Below, one piece after another: positions 45,072 to 56,648 of a DNA stretch of 64,000 nt. How positions within the stretch are numbered: position 1 is the first letter of the stretch; each line of letters begins with the position of its first letter. The notes under the pieces were generated by a model. That model was given only the letters and a program-made list of their open reading frames with translations. It searched no databases and was not told where the DNA came from. The position numbers and the translations under genes were made by a program. The stretch covers positions 1,698,507-1,762,506 of the forward strand of contig NC_083677.1 of the NCBI RefSeq assembly GCF_030384665.1, read 5' to 3'. This DNA is from Lodderomyces elongisporus. Lineage: Eukaryota; Ascomycota; Pichiomycetes; Serinales; Debaryomycetaceae.

Positions 45072-48000
45072 ATTAGTTTATGAATAGTTAAGTCTTTTTT
45101 TTTGGTTGTTTGAGATCTATTCCTCCCTGTTTTTTTTTTCTTAATTTCCAGGGAAAGTGATTAACACGAACTTGATCTTGTTTAGTAGAAATTAGGGTAG
45201 TGAAGATGAAGGAACCCCAAAAGTTAGAATGAAGAAAGAAAAGAAAAAAGGTTTCAATGAAAACACAGGTAAAAGGTATTCAAAGTACGCGCTTTTCTCT
45301 CGTCCGTTTGCAATAAGCGGCTGGGTGGTTTGAAGAAAAAAAAAAGGGTGATTAATATGGTTAAATCAGCTTTTTCTTTTTATTCTTTATCCAACTTAAG
45401 TCTCCTAAATTGAATTAATGGAAGAAAAGGAAAAGTGGATGGGGTAGGTGGAAGTTTAGAGCAAATGAAAAATGAAAAAAAGGGAAAGAGAAGGAGAAAA
45501 AAAAAAGTGAAACGGTGATCGACAAACTTGAGGATGGAATGTTCCCCACCTATATATATATATACACCCACCCATACTCAAACCCAATACATACACAAAC
45601 AATACAAAGGGCAACCAAATATCTATATCTGTCTCGATAAACACTAAAAACAATAGCAAGTGTCGAAGTGTCACCTCAATGGAAAAAAAAATAAATAAAA
45701 TAAATGAAAAATAAAAAAAATAAAAAAGATAAAAAAAATTTAATGGAAGAAGATGAAGCAGAGGAAGAAACGCAAAAAAAAAAAGAAGAAATCTTGACAA
45801 ATGATATTGCAAGACTTTTTTCGCAATCAAAAGGCACACATTCATACACATACCCATATGCTAATGTCGACAGTAGTAGCTGTGTCGACAACAGTAGAAG
45901 AGCAATTGCGTGAGTAACATATAATTTAAGGCAGTATACGTCACGCTTTAGAAGATGGTGGCATTTCTTTAACCCTATACTGTAAACCTTTTTTTAAAGA
46001 AGAAAAATTTTATTGTCTTGTATTGTCTTGTATTGTCTTTTATTTTATGTGTGATGATGGTTGTTGCACATAATAAACTTGCAGCTTCTTATGAAATAAA
46101 AAATAAATAAAATAAAATAAAAAATAAAAAAATAAAAAAATAATTTTATTATTGCTGTAGTAGTGCAATCTTGGAAAAATTGCAAAACGTATGTGGAGGA
46201 AGACAAGACAGGTGGAGGACTAGTGTGTCTGTTGAATAAAGGAAACAGTGGATGGAAAGCTTGTCTCAGTTCTGAACTCCGGATACAGTTGCTGCCAGAA
46301 AAAAAAAAGAAAAGAAAAGAAAAGGAAAGAGTCAAAGTAAAAAAGTAGAGGTCAATGATGTACCAACATCAGCTCATTAAACGTGTGATTGCAAACAAGA
46401 AAGAAGTGGAAAAAAGAAGAACATACCGTGGATGACCCCGGAGGAAGCTTTAGCATTTTACACTTTGACGGTGGAAAACGGCGCCGTTTTAATTTTTTAT
46501 TTTTAATATTTTATGAATTCTTCCTTCTATTTTTCTTTTTGGTTTCTTTTAGTTTAAGATTTTCTTCCAACTTTCACTTTAAATCGGTGATGTATCTTTA
46601 TTTGTATATATAGAATTTCGAAGTATCAAAATTTTAGACCCCTCCTCCCCCCCCCTTTCTGTTCCAGACCAAATTAGCGCCAGCACGTTTCCCTATGGCT
46701 AGTGAGTTCAAAATAAGGACAAAATAAAAAAGAGATTAAGAAAAATTATCATATGTAAAAAATAATGAAAAATTTAGAACAAATGGAGTGGAATGGAATT
46801 AAAAGCAGTGGTAGTAACCTGTCCAAATAAAGGTCAAAGGGATCTGCATTCCACTCTTGGTGGTTTGAAATTTACCCTTGAAGGAAGAGAAAGAGTCAAG
46901 ATTTGGTGATTATTAAGAGGAATGTGATAAAATGAAATACAACTGAAGAACAAGGGGAACAGAACCTGAAGAAAGAAACAAAGAAAAGAAAAGAAAAGAG
47001 TGAAAAGAGAAAAGGAACAGTTGGAATCCAGAAGAGCCTTATTCGGTTTTACTTCTTCGTATTGATTCTCGGGCAGATATAACTTTGTCTATATTTTTTT
47101 TGGTTTGATTTGCAATTTGGAGCCTCGCATTTTGAAGTGCTGAAATAAAAAAAAGAGACAATTTTGAATGGTCTATTCAGCTGTGCCTCGTTAGTGCAAG
47201 CACTGGTCCCTATCATGTCTATACCATGTCTTTTTACTCGGCTCTTGCCTTCCTTGTAAAAAAAAATTTTTATTGTCTCTCAACGGTTTAAACGGAACAA
47301 CGGAAGGTGTAAAAGGAAGTTCTTAGTAGACCCTAAAATAAAGTCAAATAAAGTAAAAAAGAGAAAGAGCTCATTTAGCCGAGGTTAGATAATGCAAAGT
47401 GTTACTTTTATTTTTCTTTGATTAAAAATAAATAAATAAAAAATTCATTTTGGCATAACAAAAAATAAAAAAATTAAAAAAAGGTTCAATCATCTGTAGG
47501 AAACAAAACACATGGGGAATAAGGTATGTTTGTGTCATTTGGCATTTTGTGAATAAGACAATACCATATCCTTCCCCAGACTCATCAATCTCTTGTGTAG
47601 GTTGTCTTTTGCTTTTTTGTTTGCAAAAATAGAAAACAAGAATTAGAATTAAACGCATTTTAAAGGATAATAACAAGTAATGCAACGGTTATATGGCTCT
47701 TTTTTTTATATATTCACGTGAATATTTACCAACTTCCATTTGTCCGTACAATGGGAGGAAGAAGAAGAAGAAGGAAATCTGATTTTGAATTTCTCAAGTT
47801 AGTGATGTTTTTTTGCATTAGTTTCTTACAAATATTTTTTGGAAAAGTTTTGAAAAATAAGCACAGCATCCATCACTTCAGTGAATAATTCACATCTTTT
47901 CCACTTTACCTCACCTCCGCATAAGCTCATTACTCAAGTTACTATAATCAGTTCACCAAAAAAGTATAAAAAGTATAACAAGAACCAAAGTATCACACTC

Positions 48001-48388
48001 TGTTGCTACCGTTTTTCGAATTAAACTCTATAGATTGTATATATATATATATATACAAAGCACTTATGTCACGTGCTTAAAAAACTCCCAAATACATTTA
48101 TTTTTTTGCTGGATCAATTTCAGTGAGACCAAAATTACAAAAGGAAGCCGCCGCAGGAGGAGCTAGCCAAAGCAGCAAAAGCAGCAAAAGCAGCTGAAAA
48201 AATTAGAAGAACAAACAAAAGGACTATGAGTCGGAGTAAACGCATTAAACCATAAAAAGTTCATACACACTCTCTCTCTCTTACGTCAAGGTCTCGCTTC
48301 ACCACACTACACCACACCACACCAAACACCTTCGTACTCAAAACACATTTCTCATCTTCAATACATTTTGCATCAATCTAATTATCAA
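45072..48388. other. Long divergent spacer between GUT2 and UBX2
   Basis: 3.3 kb without a supportable gene: A-rich and T-rich runs, TATTGTCTTG repeats (about 46010-46040), AAAATAAA arrays (46095-46140), TA repeats (45551-45562, 48038-48054) and two CACGTG E-boxes at 47715-47720 and 48070-48075. The short frames are low-complexity. Both flanking genes have their promoters here. Confidence 0.55.
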
Positions 48389-50272
48389 ATGTCAGATTCA
48401 GTACAATCAGAAGCTATTGAGCAGTTTATTGCCATAACGGGAATTGAATCGAATGGCGATGTCGAAGAGAAGGTACTGCGATTGTTGAATGTCCATGACA
48501 ACAATTTAAACAATGCCATTTCCACATATTTTGATACTGGATTTGAAAGCATTGAAACAGCATCAGAAACTGTTGGCGGAAATATAAGTGGAAGCTCAGC
48601 AGTAGATGCAAGAGAAATTGAGAATGATGACGACATGGAACAATTGATCCATCGGTCGAGTATGGCGTCTCGAAACGAAATGGTGAATCTACAAACTCAA
48701 ATGATGATGAATTCTTTAATCCCAAGATTACCAAAAGCACCTCAGATATCTACAAGATGGCAACTAGATGTTGGGATCCATACTTCAATCATTCATGAAC
48801 GAGAAGAAAAGGAAAAGGAAAGGCAAGAGGAAAGGCAAGAGACGCAGGAGACAGAGAATTTTGCCACTACAAATTCTAGTACTGAAAACAAGGAGTTACT
48901 TGACCAAGAAGAGAATTTTGAAAATAATGACAGAGGAAAAGATCAAGAAAAACCAAAAAGCAATACTTCTTTGTTAAACACAATCTACTTTATTTTATTG
49001 GTAATTCCGAAAAGCGTGATTCTGGTCCTTCTTGCTTCGATCAAATTCGTCTTTGGTTTGGGGTTCGGAAGCTGGCCTTCTCAAAATCTCAATAATTTTA
49101 GACAACACGCCAATTTTAATTATGACAACTTCCATCCAAACTACAAGTACCTCGAAACACTACTGGAAAGGGCCACGATTTTTAACGAGTATGAGATTCA
49201 CGAGTCAGAGTTTAATGAATTGCACACACTGTGTCAACGAGAATATGATTGGCTATTTGTTGTTCTTGCTAACGACTCCAAAGAAAGTAATGGTTTTGTT
49301 AATAAACTTTTCAGCCACCTGGCATTCAAAAGAATGTTTGCAAAAACCAATGGCCACTACAAAAACACCAAATTGTTTTTGGGCAATGTTGACCACTCTC
49401 CCGAGGCATTTGAAATTGCCAAAACTTACAAGGTTCGGAAAATCCCATACGTGATGCTAATCGCCAATGTATCGCCCAGTCCCGATATCATGCCATCGAT
49501 GTCGATTGTCTACAAATCGAATTTGGCAAAAATGTTTATTGAAGAAGAAGAAGTTGGCATGACAGTTCAAAAAGTCACTAAGCAATTGAGCAAAAACTGC
49601 GAAAAGTTTTACCCACAATTGATTGCAGCAAAATATGATAAGCAAGAGATGGATATAAGTCGAATGATTAGACAACAGCAGGATGATGCGTACCTGCAAT
49701 CACTTGTTCAGGATCAAATCAAGAAACAACAGCGCGAAGAGGAAAAGAAATTGCAAAGGGAAGCTCAAAGTTTGCAGAATATAAAGACTTTGTTCTTGCT
49801 AGACTTGTTTAACTCGGGGTATTTGCACAAAGTATCTGAATCAAATGAAGTACTTAAGGTGGCAGTTAAATTGCCACATGGGAAACGATTGGTTGAACAA
49901 TTTGACAAGTCGCTTACAGTGTTGGATTTCTACATCTTTATCGAGTTGAAACTCTTTGTTGAAAATTTGTTGACTGAACATAGTCTCGAGTCAAAAGAGG
50001 AGCTTATAGCAAAAGTGGACAATCTAAAGAATGAATTGGAGATTATAGATGAAGTCAAGGAAAAGTATTCCACCATACAAGATTACTACAAAGATATGGG
50101 GTTCAAGTTTGAAGTTTTACAGCCATATCCCAAAAAAGTCATTGCAGTAGATGCGGACTTGCAGATAGGCAGTGCGCCAGAGTTTAAAGGGGCCAACTTC
50201 TTGATAGAATATATAATCGAGGATGATGATGAAGAAGAAGGAGAAGAGGGAGAGGGGGAGGAAGCAAAATAG
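48389..50272 (+). CDS. UBX2: ER membrane UBX protein, Ubx2 type
   Basis: A 627-residue protein from the ATG at 48389 (the frame opens 21 bases earlier without an ATG). Order of parts: a UBA-like helix bundle (about 5-45), an acidic Glu/Arg coil, a hydrophobic hairpin (about 193-228, LLNTIYFILLVIPKS then VILVLLASIKFVFG), a thioredoxin-like UAS domain (about 245-410), a Gln/Lys/Glu coiled coil (about 430-470) and a UBX domain (about 485-610). This is the arrangement of yeast Ubx2/Sel1, which recruits Cdc48 to the Hrd1 and Doa10 ligases for ER-associated degradation and also works at mitochondria. The acidic C-terminus ends in a Glu-rich run. Confidence 0.8.
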   Translation: MSDSVQSEAIEQFIAITGIESNGDVEEKVLRLLNVHDNNLNNAISTYFDTGFESIETASETVGGNISGSSAVDAREIENDDDMEQLIHRSSMASRNEMVNLQTQMMMNSLIPRLPKAPQISTRWQLDVGIHTSIIHEREEKEKERQEERQETQETENFATTNSSTENKELLDQEENFENNDRGKDQEKPKSNTSLLNTIYFILLVIPKSVILVLLASIKFVFGLGFGSWPSQNLNNFRQHANFNYDNFHPNYKYLETLLERATIFNEYEIHESEFNELHTLCQREYDWLFVVLANDSKESNGFVNKLFSHLAFKRMFAKTNGHYKNTKLFLGNVDHSPEAFEIAKTYKVRKIPYVMLIANVSPSPDIMPSMSIVYKSNLAKMFIEEEEVGMTVQKVTKQLSKNCEKFYPQLIAAKYDKQEMDISRMIRQQQDDAYLQSLVQDQIKKQQREEEKKLQREAQSLQNIKTLFLLDLFNSGYLHKVSESNEVLKVAVKLPHGKRLVEQFDKSLTVLDFYIFIELKLFVENLLTEHSLESKEELIAKVDNLKNELEIIDEVKEKYSTIQDYYKDMGFKFEVLQPYPKKVIAVDADLQIGSAPEFKGANFLIEYIIEDDDEEEGEEGEGEEAK

Positions 50273-50765
50273 GAAAAGAACGATAAACATTAATTGTATA
50301 GAGTATGTAAAATACAGATTTCTTGTTTTTATAAAGGTGAAGTTTATCGCACCCTTGGTAGTGTACTTAGTACCAAAATTCCCCAGAACACCTAGAACAA
50401 TACTGAGCCGCCCCTCGTTTCTTCCCCCTCCCCCTCCTTATTTTTCTTTTTCTTCTTTCCGCCTTGTTAAATCCTGACACAAATGTAGATATCACTTCAT
50501 GATTAGAATCAAAAGAGTGTGAGAGAAAAAGAGAAAGAGTGTCTCTAATACACAGGAGCAAACTTATCGATACATTCAATTCTACTGCTTTATATTTTAT
50601 ATCACCAGAGGTTAGTACTAAACGCAACAGCAAGTATCAACAACAAAAAAAGACAGATCACGAACAACGGCCAAGTCTACTATTCCTTTTTTCCTTATTT
50701 TCCTTTCCCCTCTTTTTTTTGTTGTAAGAAAAAAAAAAGTTTATTAGAAACGAAAGATACTACAA
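50273..50765. other. Intergenic between UBX2 and the USP gene
   Basis: 493 bp, C/T-rich tracts (50415-50460, 50680-50720) and an A run before the next ATG. No gene is seen. Confidence 0.6.
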
Positions 50766-52187
50766 ATGGCGAGTCGTCAATCCAGATTAGAGGCAGAAAG
50801 AATGGCAATGATGTCAAGAGGCAGATCCTTATCACCAGGTGCAGCTGGTGGTAGTGGGCTTTACAAAAGCCGGTCACCGTCTGCATCCCGCGAAGACTTT
50901 AACAAAGATCTTAAATGGTCAATTACAAATCACGATCCGCTGGAGAGGATCCAAAAACCGAATGACGCAAATGATGAAGATAGAACTTGGGAGAACGATG
51001 TGAGTGAAGAAGAACATATTAGTGATGATGATACAAATGAAAAGTTTCAATACGCAGATACTGGAAATATTCTACCAAACTATGCATGTCAAGACGAAAA
51101 GATTAATGAGGTGAGTTCCATCTTGGAGCACTCCAATCTAAACGACCATTCAACAGTTAGACGATTAGAAGAGTTGACTGCAAACGAGAGGGCGTTGGCT
51201 GCAGCCAAGAATGCAGGAAGCAAAGTTGATCAAGGGGTATTGGATAAGTTGGCTAGTGATAAACACAAATTGACTGGCTCCGAAGCGTTGAATTTAAGGA
51301 ATTCTGACCAAGACGCATCGAGCAGACGGCAAAAATTGGAAAATTACCAAGCATATAGAAGGAAGATTATTGATCACGAAAATGGTCTTAGCTCGCCACC
51401 AACCTCGGCCTCTCCCACGAGAGGTGGTAGTGGTAATGGTGCTGGTGCTGGAGCGGGAGCGGGAGGCGGCGAAGAAGATGGAGATTTCATGGTTCCCTAC
51501 ACCTCAGCAGTTGAAGATAAATTGGATAGTGAATTTGCTTCACAATTGAATGAGACTATTAGAGAAGGTGAAGTGGATTCAAATAAAGCACATTCGCGAG
51601 TTATTCAAACAATCACAAGAGGTAATTTTTTCCAATTGGTGAACCCCAAGATCAAACCCAAGATGTTTCTTGTATGCATGGACTTTTCGCCAGAGTCTAT
51701 ATTTGCATTGGAGTGGTCATTGGGTACTGTGTTGGTTGATGGTTCGGTGTTGTTCATTACCTGTGTCATTGAAGATAGCGACACCAATCACCATTTGAAA
51801 GGTAACACTCAAAACGAGAATCAAAGAGAGAGGCAGAGGCTTGAAATGTTGAACAAGGCAAAGCAACAGGTGCTCAATTTGTTGAAGCTCACAAAATTGC
51901 AGATACATATTGTTATCGAGATTGTCCATCACCCTATACCAAGACACTTGATTTTGGAGTTTATTGATAATTTGCAACCTACATTGGTCGTGGTGGGTTC
52001 AAAAGGACAGAGTGCAATCAAAGGTGTGCTTCTTGGCTCTTTATCCAACTACCTTGTCACCAAGTCCACAGTGCCGGTTATGGTGGTGCGTGAAAAGTTG
52101 AAGAAGATCAATAGGTTCAAGAGCGGCTCATCAATGTTTTCAAACAATATAAAACCATTGACATTATCAGAGGCCAGAATAGATTAA
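50766..52187 (+). CDS. Universal stress protein (USP) domain protein
   Basis: A 473-residue protein. The N-terminal 290 residues are hydrophilic and probably disordered, with RGRSLSP and KSRSPSASRE motifs that look like kinase or 14-3-3 sites, and a Gly/Ala repeat near residue 225. The C-terminal USP domain (about 295-455) starts PKMFLVCMDFSPESIFALEWSLG and ends with the ATP-binding-type signature VVGSKGQSAIKGVLLGSLSNYLV followed by PVMVV. The GxxGx9GS-type spacing implies nucleotide binding as in UspFG-like proteins. Fungal members of this architecture are common but poorly characterised, so I give no specific function. Confidence 0.85.
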   Translation: MASRQSRLEAERMAMMSRGRSLSPGAAGGSGLYKSRSPSASREDFNKDLKWSITNHDPLERIQKPNDANDEDRTWENDVSEEEHISDDDTNEKFQYADTGNILPNYACQDEKINEVSSILEHSNLNDHSTVRRLEELTANERALAAAKNAGSKVDQGVLDKLASDKHKLTGSEALNLRNSDQDASSRRQKLENYQAYRRKIIDHENGLSSPPTSASPTRGGSGNGAGAGAGAGGGEEDGDFMVPYTSAVEDKLDSEFASQLNETIREGEVDSNKAHSRVIQTITRGNFFQLVNPKIKPKMFLVCMDFSPESIFALEWSLGTVLVDGSVLFITCVIEDSDTNHHLKGNTQNENQRERQRLEMLNKAKQQVLNLLKLTKLQIHIVIEIVHHPIPRHLILEFIDNLQPTLVVVGSKGQSAIKGVLLGSLSNYLVTKSTVPVMVVREKLKKINRFKSGSSMFSNNIKPLTLSEARID

Positions 52188-52398
52188 GATTACGGAAGGA
52201 GAACAGATGAGATAATAATAATAATAGTTGAAAGAACTAAAAGAAAATTAAAAAAAAAGAATTAAAAAAAGAATTAAAAAAAAAAAAGATTAACTGAATT
52301 TCTAATGTACATTAAACTTGATGCTAAATAATTGGTATGTCTCTTCTTCATCCCTCGCCTTGTTTTTTTCTTCTCCTTCTTTCTTTCTACCTATTTGT

Positions 52399-53349
52399 TT
52401 ACTTCTTAATTCCACCTCTCATGTAACGCCCCACAACGATACAATGGTCTCTTTCATATGGCTCCAATGTCAATTGTTCCAATGGCTTGATCTTTTCTTC
52501 TCTCAATTTCTGCACTTCTCTGGCAAACACGGTTTCAGCATCCACTGTAGAGTCGATACAGTTTGCCTTGATGGAAATGACAACAATACCGCCATCTTTC
52601 AAGAATAAATGCGAGTTCAATGCAATAATACGAGCTTGATCTGGTTGAGCAACATCGGCAAACACACAGTCCACCATACCGACCAACATTCTGTATTTCT
52701 GTGGGTGTCTAGCATCGTCAATGATTGGAATGACATTTGGTCTCTTCTTGGCCATACCAATCAACTCTCTACCTGGTCTGTGTGAGAACTCCACGGCGTA
52801 AACTAAACCTTCTGGTCCAACAACATCGGCAACGTGTGAAACAGATGTACCCGAGGCAGCACCCAAGTACAACACTTTTTTACCTGGTGCAACACCCAAC
52901 TCATCGATACCACCCATAATACCTGCAGCCAACTTGGATCTGAATGGATTCCAAACACGGTACTCAATCTTTGTAGCTGGTTGGCCTTCTTCCTTGGCTG
53001 GCTCTTCAACACTGATTCTCTTTTCTCCGTACACGGACTCACCTGGAGCTGTGTTCTTGGTGACTAACAAATCTTCTTTACCTCTGGCAATGAAAACACC
53101 AGCGTGTCTGTGTGGTTCAATGACAACCTTGGCACCTCCCTTGGCACCTCCTCTAGCGCCACCGCGTCCACCTCTTGCACCACCACGGCCACCTCTAGCA
53201 CCACCTCTGGCACCACCTCTGGCACCTCCACGAGCACCGCCTCTTCCACCACCACCGAATCCACCACGGCCACCGCCTCTTCCGCCACTGAATCCACCAC
53301 GGCCACCACCACGTGCACCGCCTCTACCTCTTGGAGCTCCGAATGCCAT
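52399..53349 (-). CDS. NOP1: Fibrillarin, box C/D snoRNP 2'-O-methyltransferase
   Basis: A 316-residue nucleolar methyltransferase. Residues 1-80 form a GAR domain of RGG and GGARGG repeats. The catalytic domain follows with [20 protein letters not shown] (the SAM-binding motif), [14 protein letters not shown], the DDARHP acidic segment, [12 protein letters not shown] and [14 protein letters not shown]. Fibrillarin methylates rRNA guided by C/D snoRNAs and also modifies histone H2A glutamine. Length agrees with yeast Nop1 (327). An RRPE-like AAAAATTTT element sits about 145 bp upstream of the ATG, as expected for a ribosome-biogenesis gene. Confidence 0.98.
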   Translation of the reverse strand: MAFGAPRGRGGARGGGRGGFSGGRGGGRGGFGGGGRGGARGGARGGARGGARGGRGGARGGRGGARGGAKGGAKVVIEPHRHAGVFIARGKEDLLVTKNTAPGESVYGEKRISVEEPAKEEGQPATKIEYRVWNPFRSKLAAGIMGGIDELGVAPGKKVLYLGAASGTSVSHVADVVGPEGLVYAVEFSHRPGRELIGMAKKRPNVIPIIDDARHPQKYRMLVGMVDCVFADVAQPDQARIIALNSHLFLKDGGIVVISIKANCIDSTVDAETVFAREVQKLREEKIKPLEQLTLEPYERDHCIVVGRYMRGGIKK

Positions 53350-54140
53350 TATTGATTATTTATATAAGTGAATAGGTATTGATGGGTATAGTTAAAGTTT
53401 TTCAATATACTTCGAAGAACTTTGATGATAAAAAAAAAAAAAGGGAAAACAGAATGTACTGAAGGGGGAAGGGGCAAGCAAAAGTTTTGAGGAAAAATTT
53501 TCAACACGAGTGACGAGAGATGGAGCGAGAAAAAAGTATTGCGGCACGGGTGCGACACTCAACACACGCTAAATGAAAGGGTAGATATTAACCAACTTTG
53601 ACATCAATGAAGTATAGAACAAGACTTTGTATATGGCCAAGTGCATGTTTGTCGTTTGCAGTCAACTGAGTAGAGTTGATTCCGTGTTTTTTTGAAGTTT
53701 TTATGAGATGTTTTGGTGGAGTTAGATAGAGATTTATTTGCAAAATAGTGTTAATTTAGACAAACTTGGTGATAACTCAACACACACAACAGATTACAAG
53801 CTGAAACTTGGCATGACTATAGATAAACATGAATTACACTAATCATGATATTTATAATGATATTATATGATGTTTGTGTGGAGATGTATATGAAAATCAG
53901 TTCATTGGGCGATGCCCATCGTGAGGCTCACCTGGTCACGTGAAGATAAGATGGAGGAAACGGAGGAAATGGAGGTGGAGGTGGAGTTGGAGAGGAGCAT
54001 TTTGAAACTAAAATCTGTAGACAGAAAATCATGTATTCGAACTGAAGGGGCTATGAGCAGTAAAGATGTAGATTATAGTGCAATTAATGATCTGTGTTTA
54101 ATCTCCAAAAAAAAAACACAAAAGATACAAACTATACAAA
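53350..54140. other. Spacer: NOP1 promoter and CDD1 3' end
   Basis: About 790 bp with an RRPE-type element on the NOP1 side and a GGAGGT/GGAGAA repeat near 53950-53995. A 95-codon plus-strand frame at 53912-54199 overlaps the CDD1 end and has no domain. No gene is supported. Confidence 0.55.
53492..53502 (-). promoter_or_regulatory. RRPE-like element upstream of NOP1
   Basis: GAAAAATTTTC, about 143-153 bp before the NOP1 ATG, matches the core of the ribosomal-RNA-processing element (AAAAATTTT) found in front of ribosome-biogenesis genes in yeasts, where Stb3 binds. It is nearly palindromic, so orientation is moot. Confidence 0.5.
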
Positions 54141-54863
54141 CTATACAGTTTCTATACCTAGATCCTCAGGACCAAAACTCATCGGTAACAAATCCTTAAG
54201 GTACACCTTGATAAAGTCTCCATTTTTGTTAAAGAGGAAAAGCACAATATCGTGACAAAACTCACGTATAAACTGGCGGCATATACCGCATGGCACGATT
54301 GGCTCCTCTGTATCTGCGGCAATTGCTATTGCTTTGAACTTGCGGTACCCCTCACTCTATTTTCAATTTTGGCAAAGTTAGTTGTTAGTAACTTAAAAAG
54401 ATGTTTATTGATGGTGAGAATGGGACAAAAGAGTTTGATTTTATTAATTTTTTTTAATTTACATACGACGGCTTTCGATATAGCTGTTCGCTCGGCGCAG
54501 ACACCGGCTCCATAAGAGGCATTCTCGACATTGACTCCAGTGATGTATTCTCCCAGCTCAGTCAAGACGGCACAAGATACTCTAGCAATGGTGTTAGTGG
54601 TGCATACTTTTATTAATCTAATGGTTATTTAATCAATTTCACATACCGGAACTTGGAGTAGGGGCAATATGCTAGTTTTCTGGCTTCATATTATTGACAA
54701 TTTTTCCTTTGTTAGTATTCTGTATTGGAGATCTTCATTCGGCAATTGATTCGCGGAGCTGAATTTTTCTTATTCTGGACACACCATCGAGTGCTTTCTC
54801 TTTCAAGGTAGTAAACTCCACATCGGTCACGTCAGAGTGATCTTTGTATGTCTTGATAGTCAT
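54141..54863 (-). CDS. CDD1: Cytidine deaminase (four exons)
   Basis: A 148-residue enzyme after splicing. Exons are 54785-54863, 54647-54683, 54467-54581 and 54141-54356. Introns: 54684-54784 (donor GTGTGT, branch TACTAAC, acceptor AAG), 54582-54646 (GTATGT, CACTAAC, TAG) and 54357-54466 (GTATGT, TACTAAC, TAG). Joined exons give the continuous family profile: CPYSKFRVSCAVL, then the zinc and catalytic motif NVENASYGAGVCAE, then PCGICRQFIREF, ending LLPMSFGPEDLG. It deaminates cytidine and deoxycytidine in pyrimidine salvage as a small zinc tetramer; the zinc ligands Cys of CAE and both Cys of PCGIC are present. Length is close to yeast Cdd1 (142). The first intron has the weakest splice signals. 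Confidence 0.92.
54357..54784 (-). other. Three CDD1 introns (54357-54466, 54582-54646, 54684-54784)
   Basis: Branch sites at 54384-54390, 54593-54599 and 54711-54717. Introns of 110, 65 and 101 bp interrupt the gene in phase 0, phase 2 and phase 1 respectively, counted from the last to the first. Exon 2 is only 37 nt. The outer coordinates enclose exons 2 and 3. Confidence 0.85.
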
Positions 54864-55358
54864 GTGTAGTAGTTGTAAAAGTAGCAGTGATAAACTAGAT
54901 CAATATACTTTGGAAAAAAGTCTACTTGTTGATATTGAACAGTGGAGAAGTCGTGTGAGATTGTGGCAAAAGAATAACAGAGAGAGAGAGAGAGAAAGAG
55001 ACAAGAGAGAGAGAAAGAGACAAGAGAAAGAGAAAAAAAGAGCGTACACTTACATTACATAATAAACATGTGGTCCTTATATAATCATCAATTTCAACGA
55101 AATTCTGTTAGTGGCAACAATTACAACAACGAGATTCAAGTGTATGTTAGTTTCTCATACACCCAATATTTTCATCTCCATAATAGTGTTTCTTTTTTTT
55201 TTATGAGAGAAAAAGAGGCGAGAGCACTTTTAACCACAGGTGAATTCCAAATACAAGCCAATAAACTTACCCACAATAGACCAGTCATAGACTAGGAATC
55301 TAAAGGAAAAAAAATAATCAAAAGAACAGAACAGAGCAAAACAGAGCAAAACAGGGAA
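54864..55358. other. Divergent promoter of CDD1 and RPT5
   Basis: 495 bp with a GA repeat (54980-55030) and TGTGGCAAAA (54962-54971), one base off the proteasome-associated element GGTGGCAAA bound by Rpn4 in S. cerevisiae. No gene is seen. Confidence 0.5.
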
Positions 55359-56648
55359 ATGCCAACTTTAGAAGAATTAGAGTCGCAACAGGATGGAGAA
55401 GATTCTCTCGACTTGGAGATCCTACAATCATCGACAGCCGATATAATCAATAGAACAAAATTGCTAGACAATGACATCAAGGTAATGAGGTCGGAATCAC
55501 AGAGGCTAACCCATGAAAAGACAATGATGTTGGAGCGGATCAAGGATAACCAGGAGAAAATCAACAACAATAAGCAATTGCCCTACCTTGTTGGTAATGT
55601 AGTGGAATTATTAGACTTGGACGTGGAGAAAGAGGCCAGCGAGCAAGGAGCCAACGTTGATATAGATGCGGCAAGGTCGGGGAAGTCTGCTGTGATCAAG
55701 ACTTCAACGCGACAGACCATTTTTTTGCCAATGATTGGGCTTGTAGATCATGAGCAGTTGAAGCCAAACGACTTGATTGGAGTCAACAAGGATTCGTACT
55801 TGATTCTCGACACTTTGCCCTCGGAGTACGACTCCAGAGTCAAGGCTATGGAGCTTGACGAGAAGCCAACAGAGACATATTCCAATATTGGTGGGTTGGA
55901 TACTCAGATTGAGGAATTGATCGAGGCTGTTGTGTTACCAATGAAGCAAGCTGAAAAGTTTCAAAAGTTGGGAATCAAGCCACCAAAAGGTGCATTGATG
56001 TATGGTCCTCCAGGTACAGGTAAGACACTTTTAGCCAGGGCATGTGCTGCACAATCTGGTGCCACTTTCTTGAAGCTAGCTGCGCCTCAGTTGGTGCAAA
56101 TGTTTATTGGAGATGGTGCCAAGTTGGTGCGAGATGCGTTTGCGTTGGCCAAGGAGAAGGCGCCCACCATTATATTTATTGATGAGTTGGATGCAATTGG
56201 TACAAAGAGATTCGATTCCGACAAGAGTGGTGATAGAGAAGTGCAAAGAACGATGTTGGAGTTGTTGAACCAGTTGGATGGGTTTGGATCTGATGATAGA
56301 GTAAAAGTGTTGGCAGCAACAAACAGAGTCGATACCTTGGACCCTGCATTATTGAGATCAGGAAGATTGGACCGTAAGATTGAGTTTCCGCTTCCATCGG
56401 AGGAGGCTAGAGAGTCTGTGTTGAAGATTCATGCAAGAAAACTACACTGCGATAATGACTCAATCAACTGGAGGGAGTTGGCCAGGTCCACTGATGAGTT
56501 TAACGGTGCGCAATTGAAGGCAGTTACTGTTGAAGCAGGTATGATTGCATTGAGAAATGGAAAGTCTATTATCAGGCACGAGGACTTTGTAGAGGCTATC
56601 AGTGAAGTACAAGCAAGAAAGTCCAAATCTGTCAATTTCTACGCTTAG
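55359..56648 (+). CDS. RPT5: 26S proteasome regulatory ATPase Rpt5
   Basis: A 429-residue AAA+ ATPase of the 19S base. It has an N-terminal coiled coil (about 25-75), an OB domain, Walker A GPPGTGKT (about 216-223), Walker [12 protein letters not shown], the pore-loop segment [13 protein letters not shown] and arginine fingers in [10 protein letters not shown]. The C-terminus ends NFYA, an HbYX motif that docks into the 20S alpha ring and opens the gate, as in yeast Rpt5 (VSFYA-type). Length agrees with yeast Rpt5 (434). The frame has no in-frame CTG codon. Confidence 0.97.
   Translation: MPTLEELESQQDGEDSLDLEILQSSTADIINRTKLLDNDIKVMRSESQRLTHEKTMMLERIKDNQEKINNNKQLPYLVGNVVELLDLDVEKEASEQGANVDIDAARSGKSAVIKTSTRQTIFLPMIGLVDHEQLKPNDLIGVNKDSYLILDTLPSEYDSRVKAMELDEKPTETYSNIGGLDTQIEELIEAVVLPMKQAEKFQKLGIKPPKGALMYGPPGTGKTLLARACAAQSGATFLKLAAPQLVQMFIGDGAKLVRDAFALAKEKAPTIIFIDELDAIGTKRFDSDKSGDREVQRTMLELLNQLDGFGSDDRVKVLAATNRVDTLDPALLRSGRLDRKIEFPLPSEEARESVLKIHARKLHCDNDSINWRELARSTDEFNGAQLKAVTVEAGMIALRNGKSIIRHEDFVEAISEVQARKSKSVNFYA

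Noticed and set aside
45456..45857. 133-codon hydrophobic minus-strand frame
   Set aside because: Low-complexity poly-A/T translation rich in Phe; mimics membrane segments without any conserved motif.
53064..53371. Several long frames antisense or out of frame to the NOP1 N-terminus
   Set aside because: They result from the GC-rich GAR repeat, which is open in all frames.
53912..54199. 95-codon plus-strand frame over the CDD1 3' end
   Set aside because: Antisense to the last CDD1 exon and Glu-rich from a GGAGGT-type repeat; no domain.
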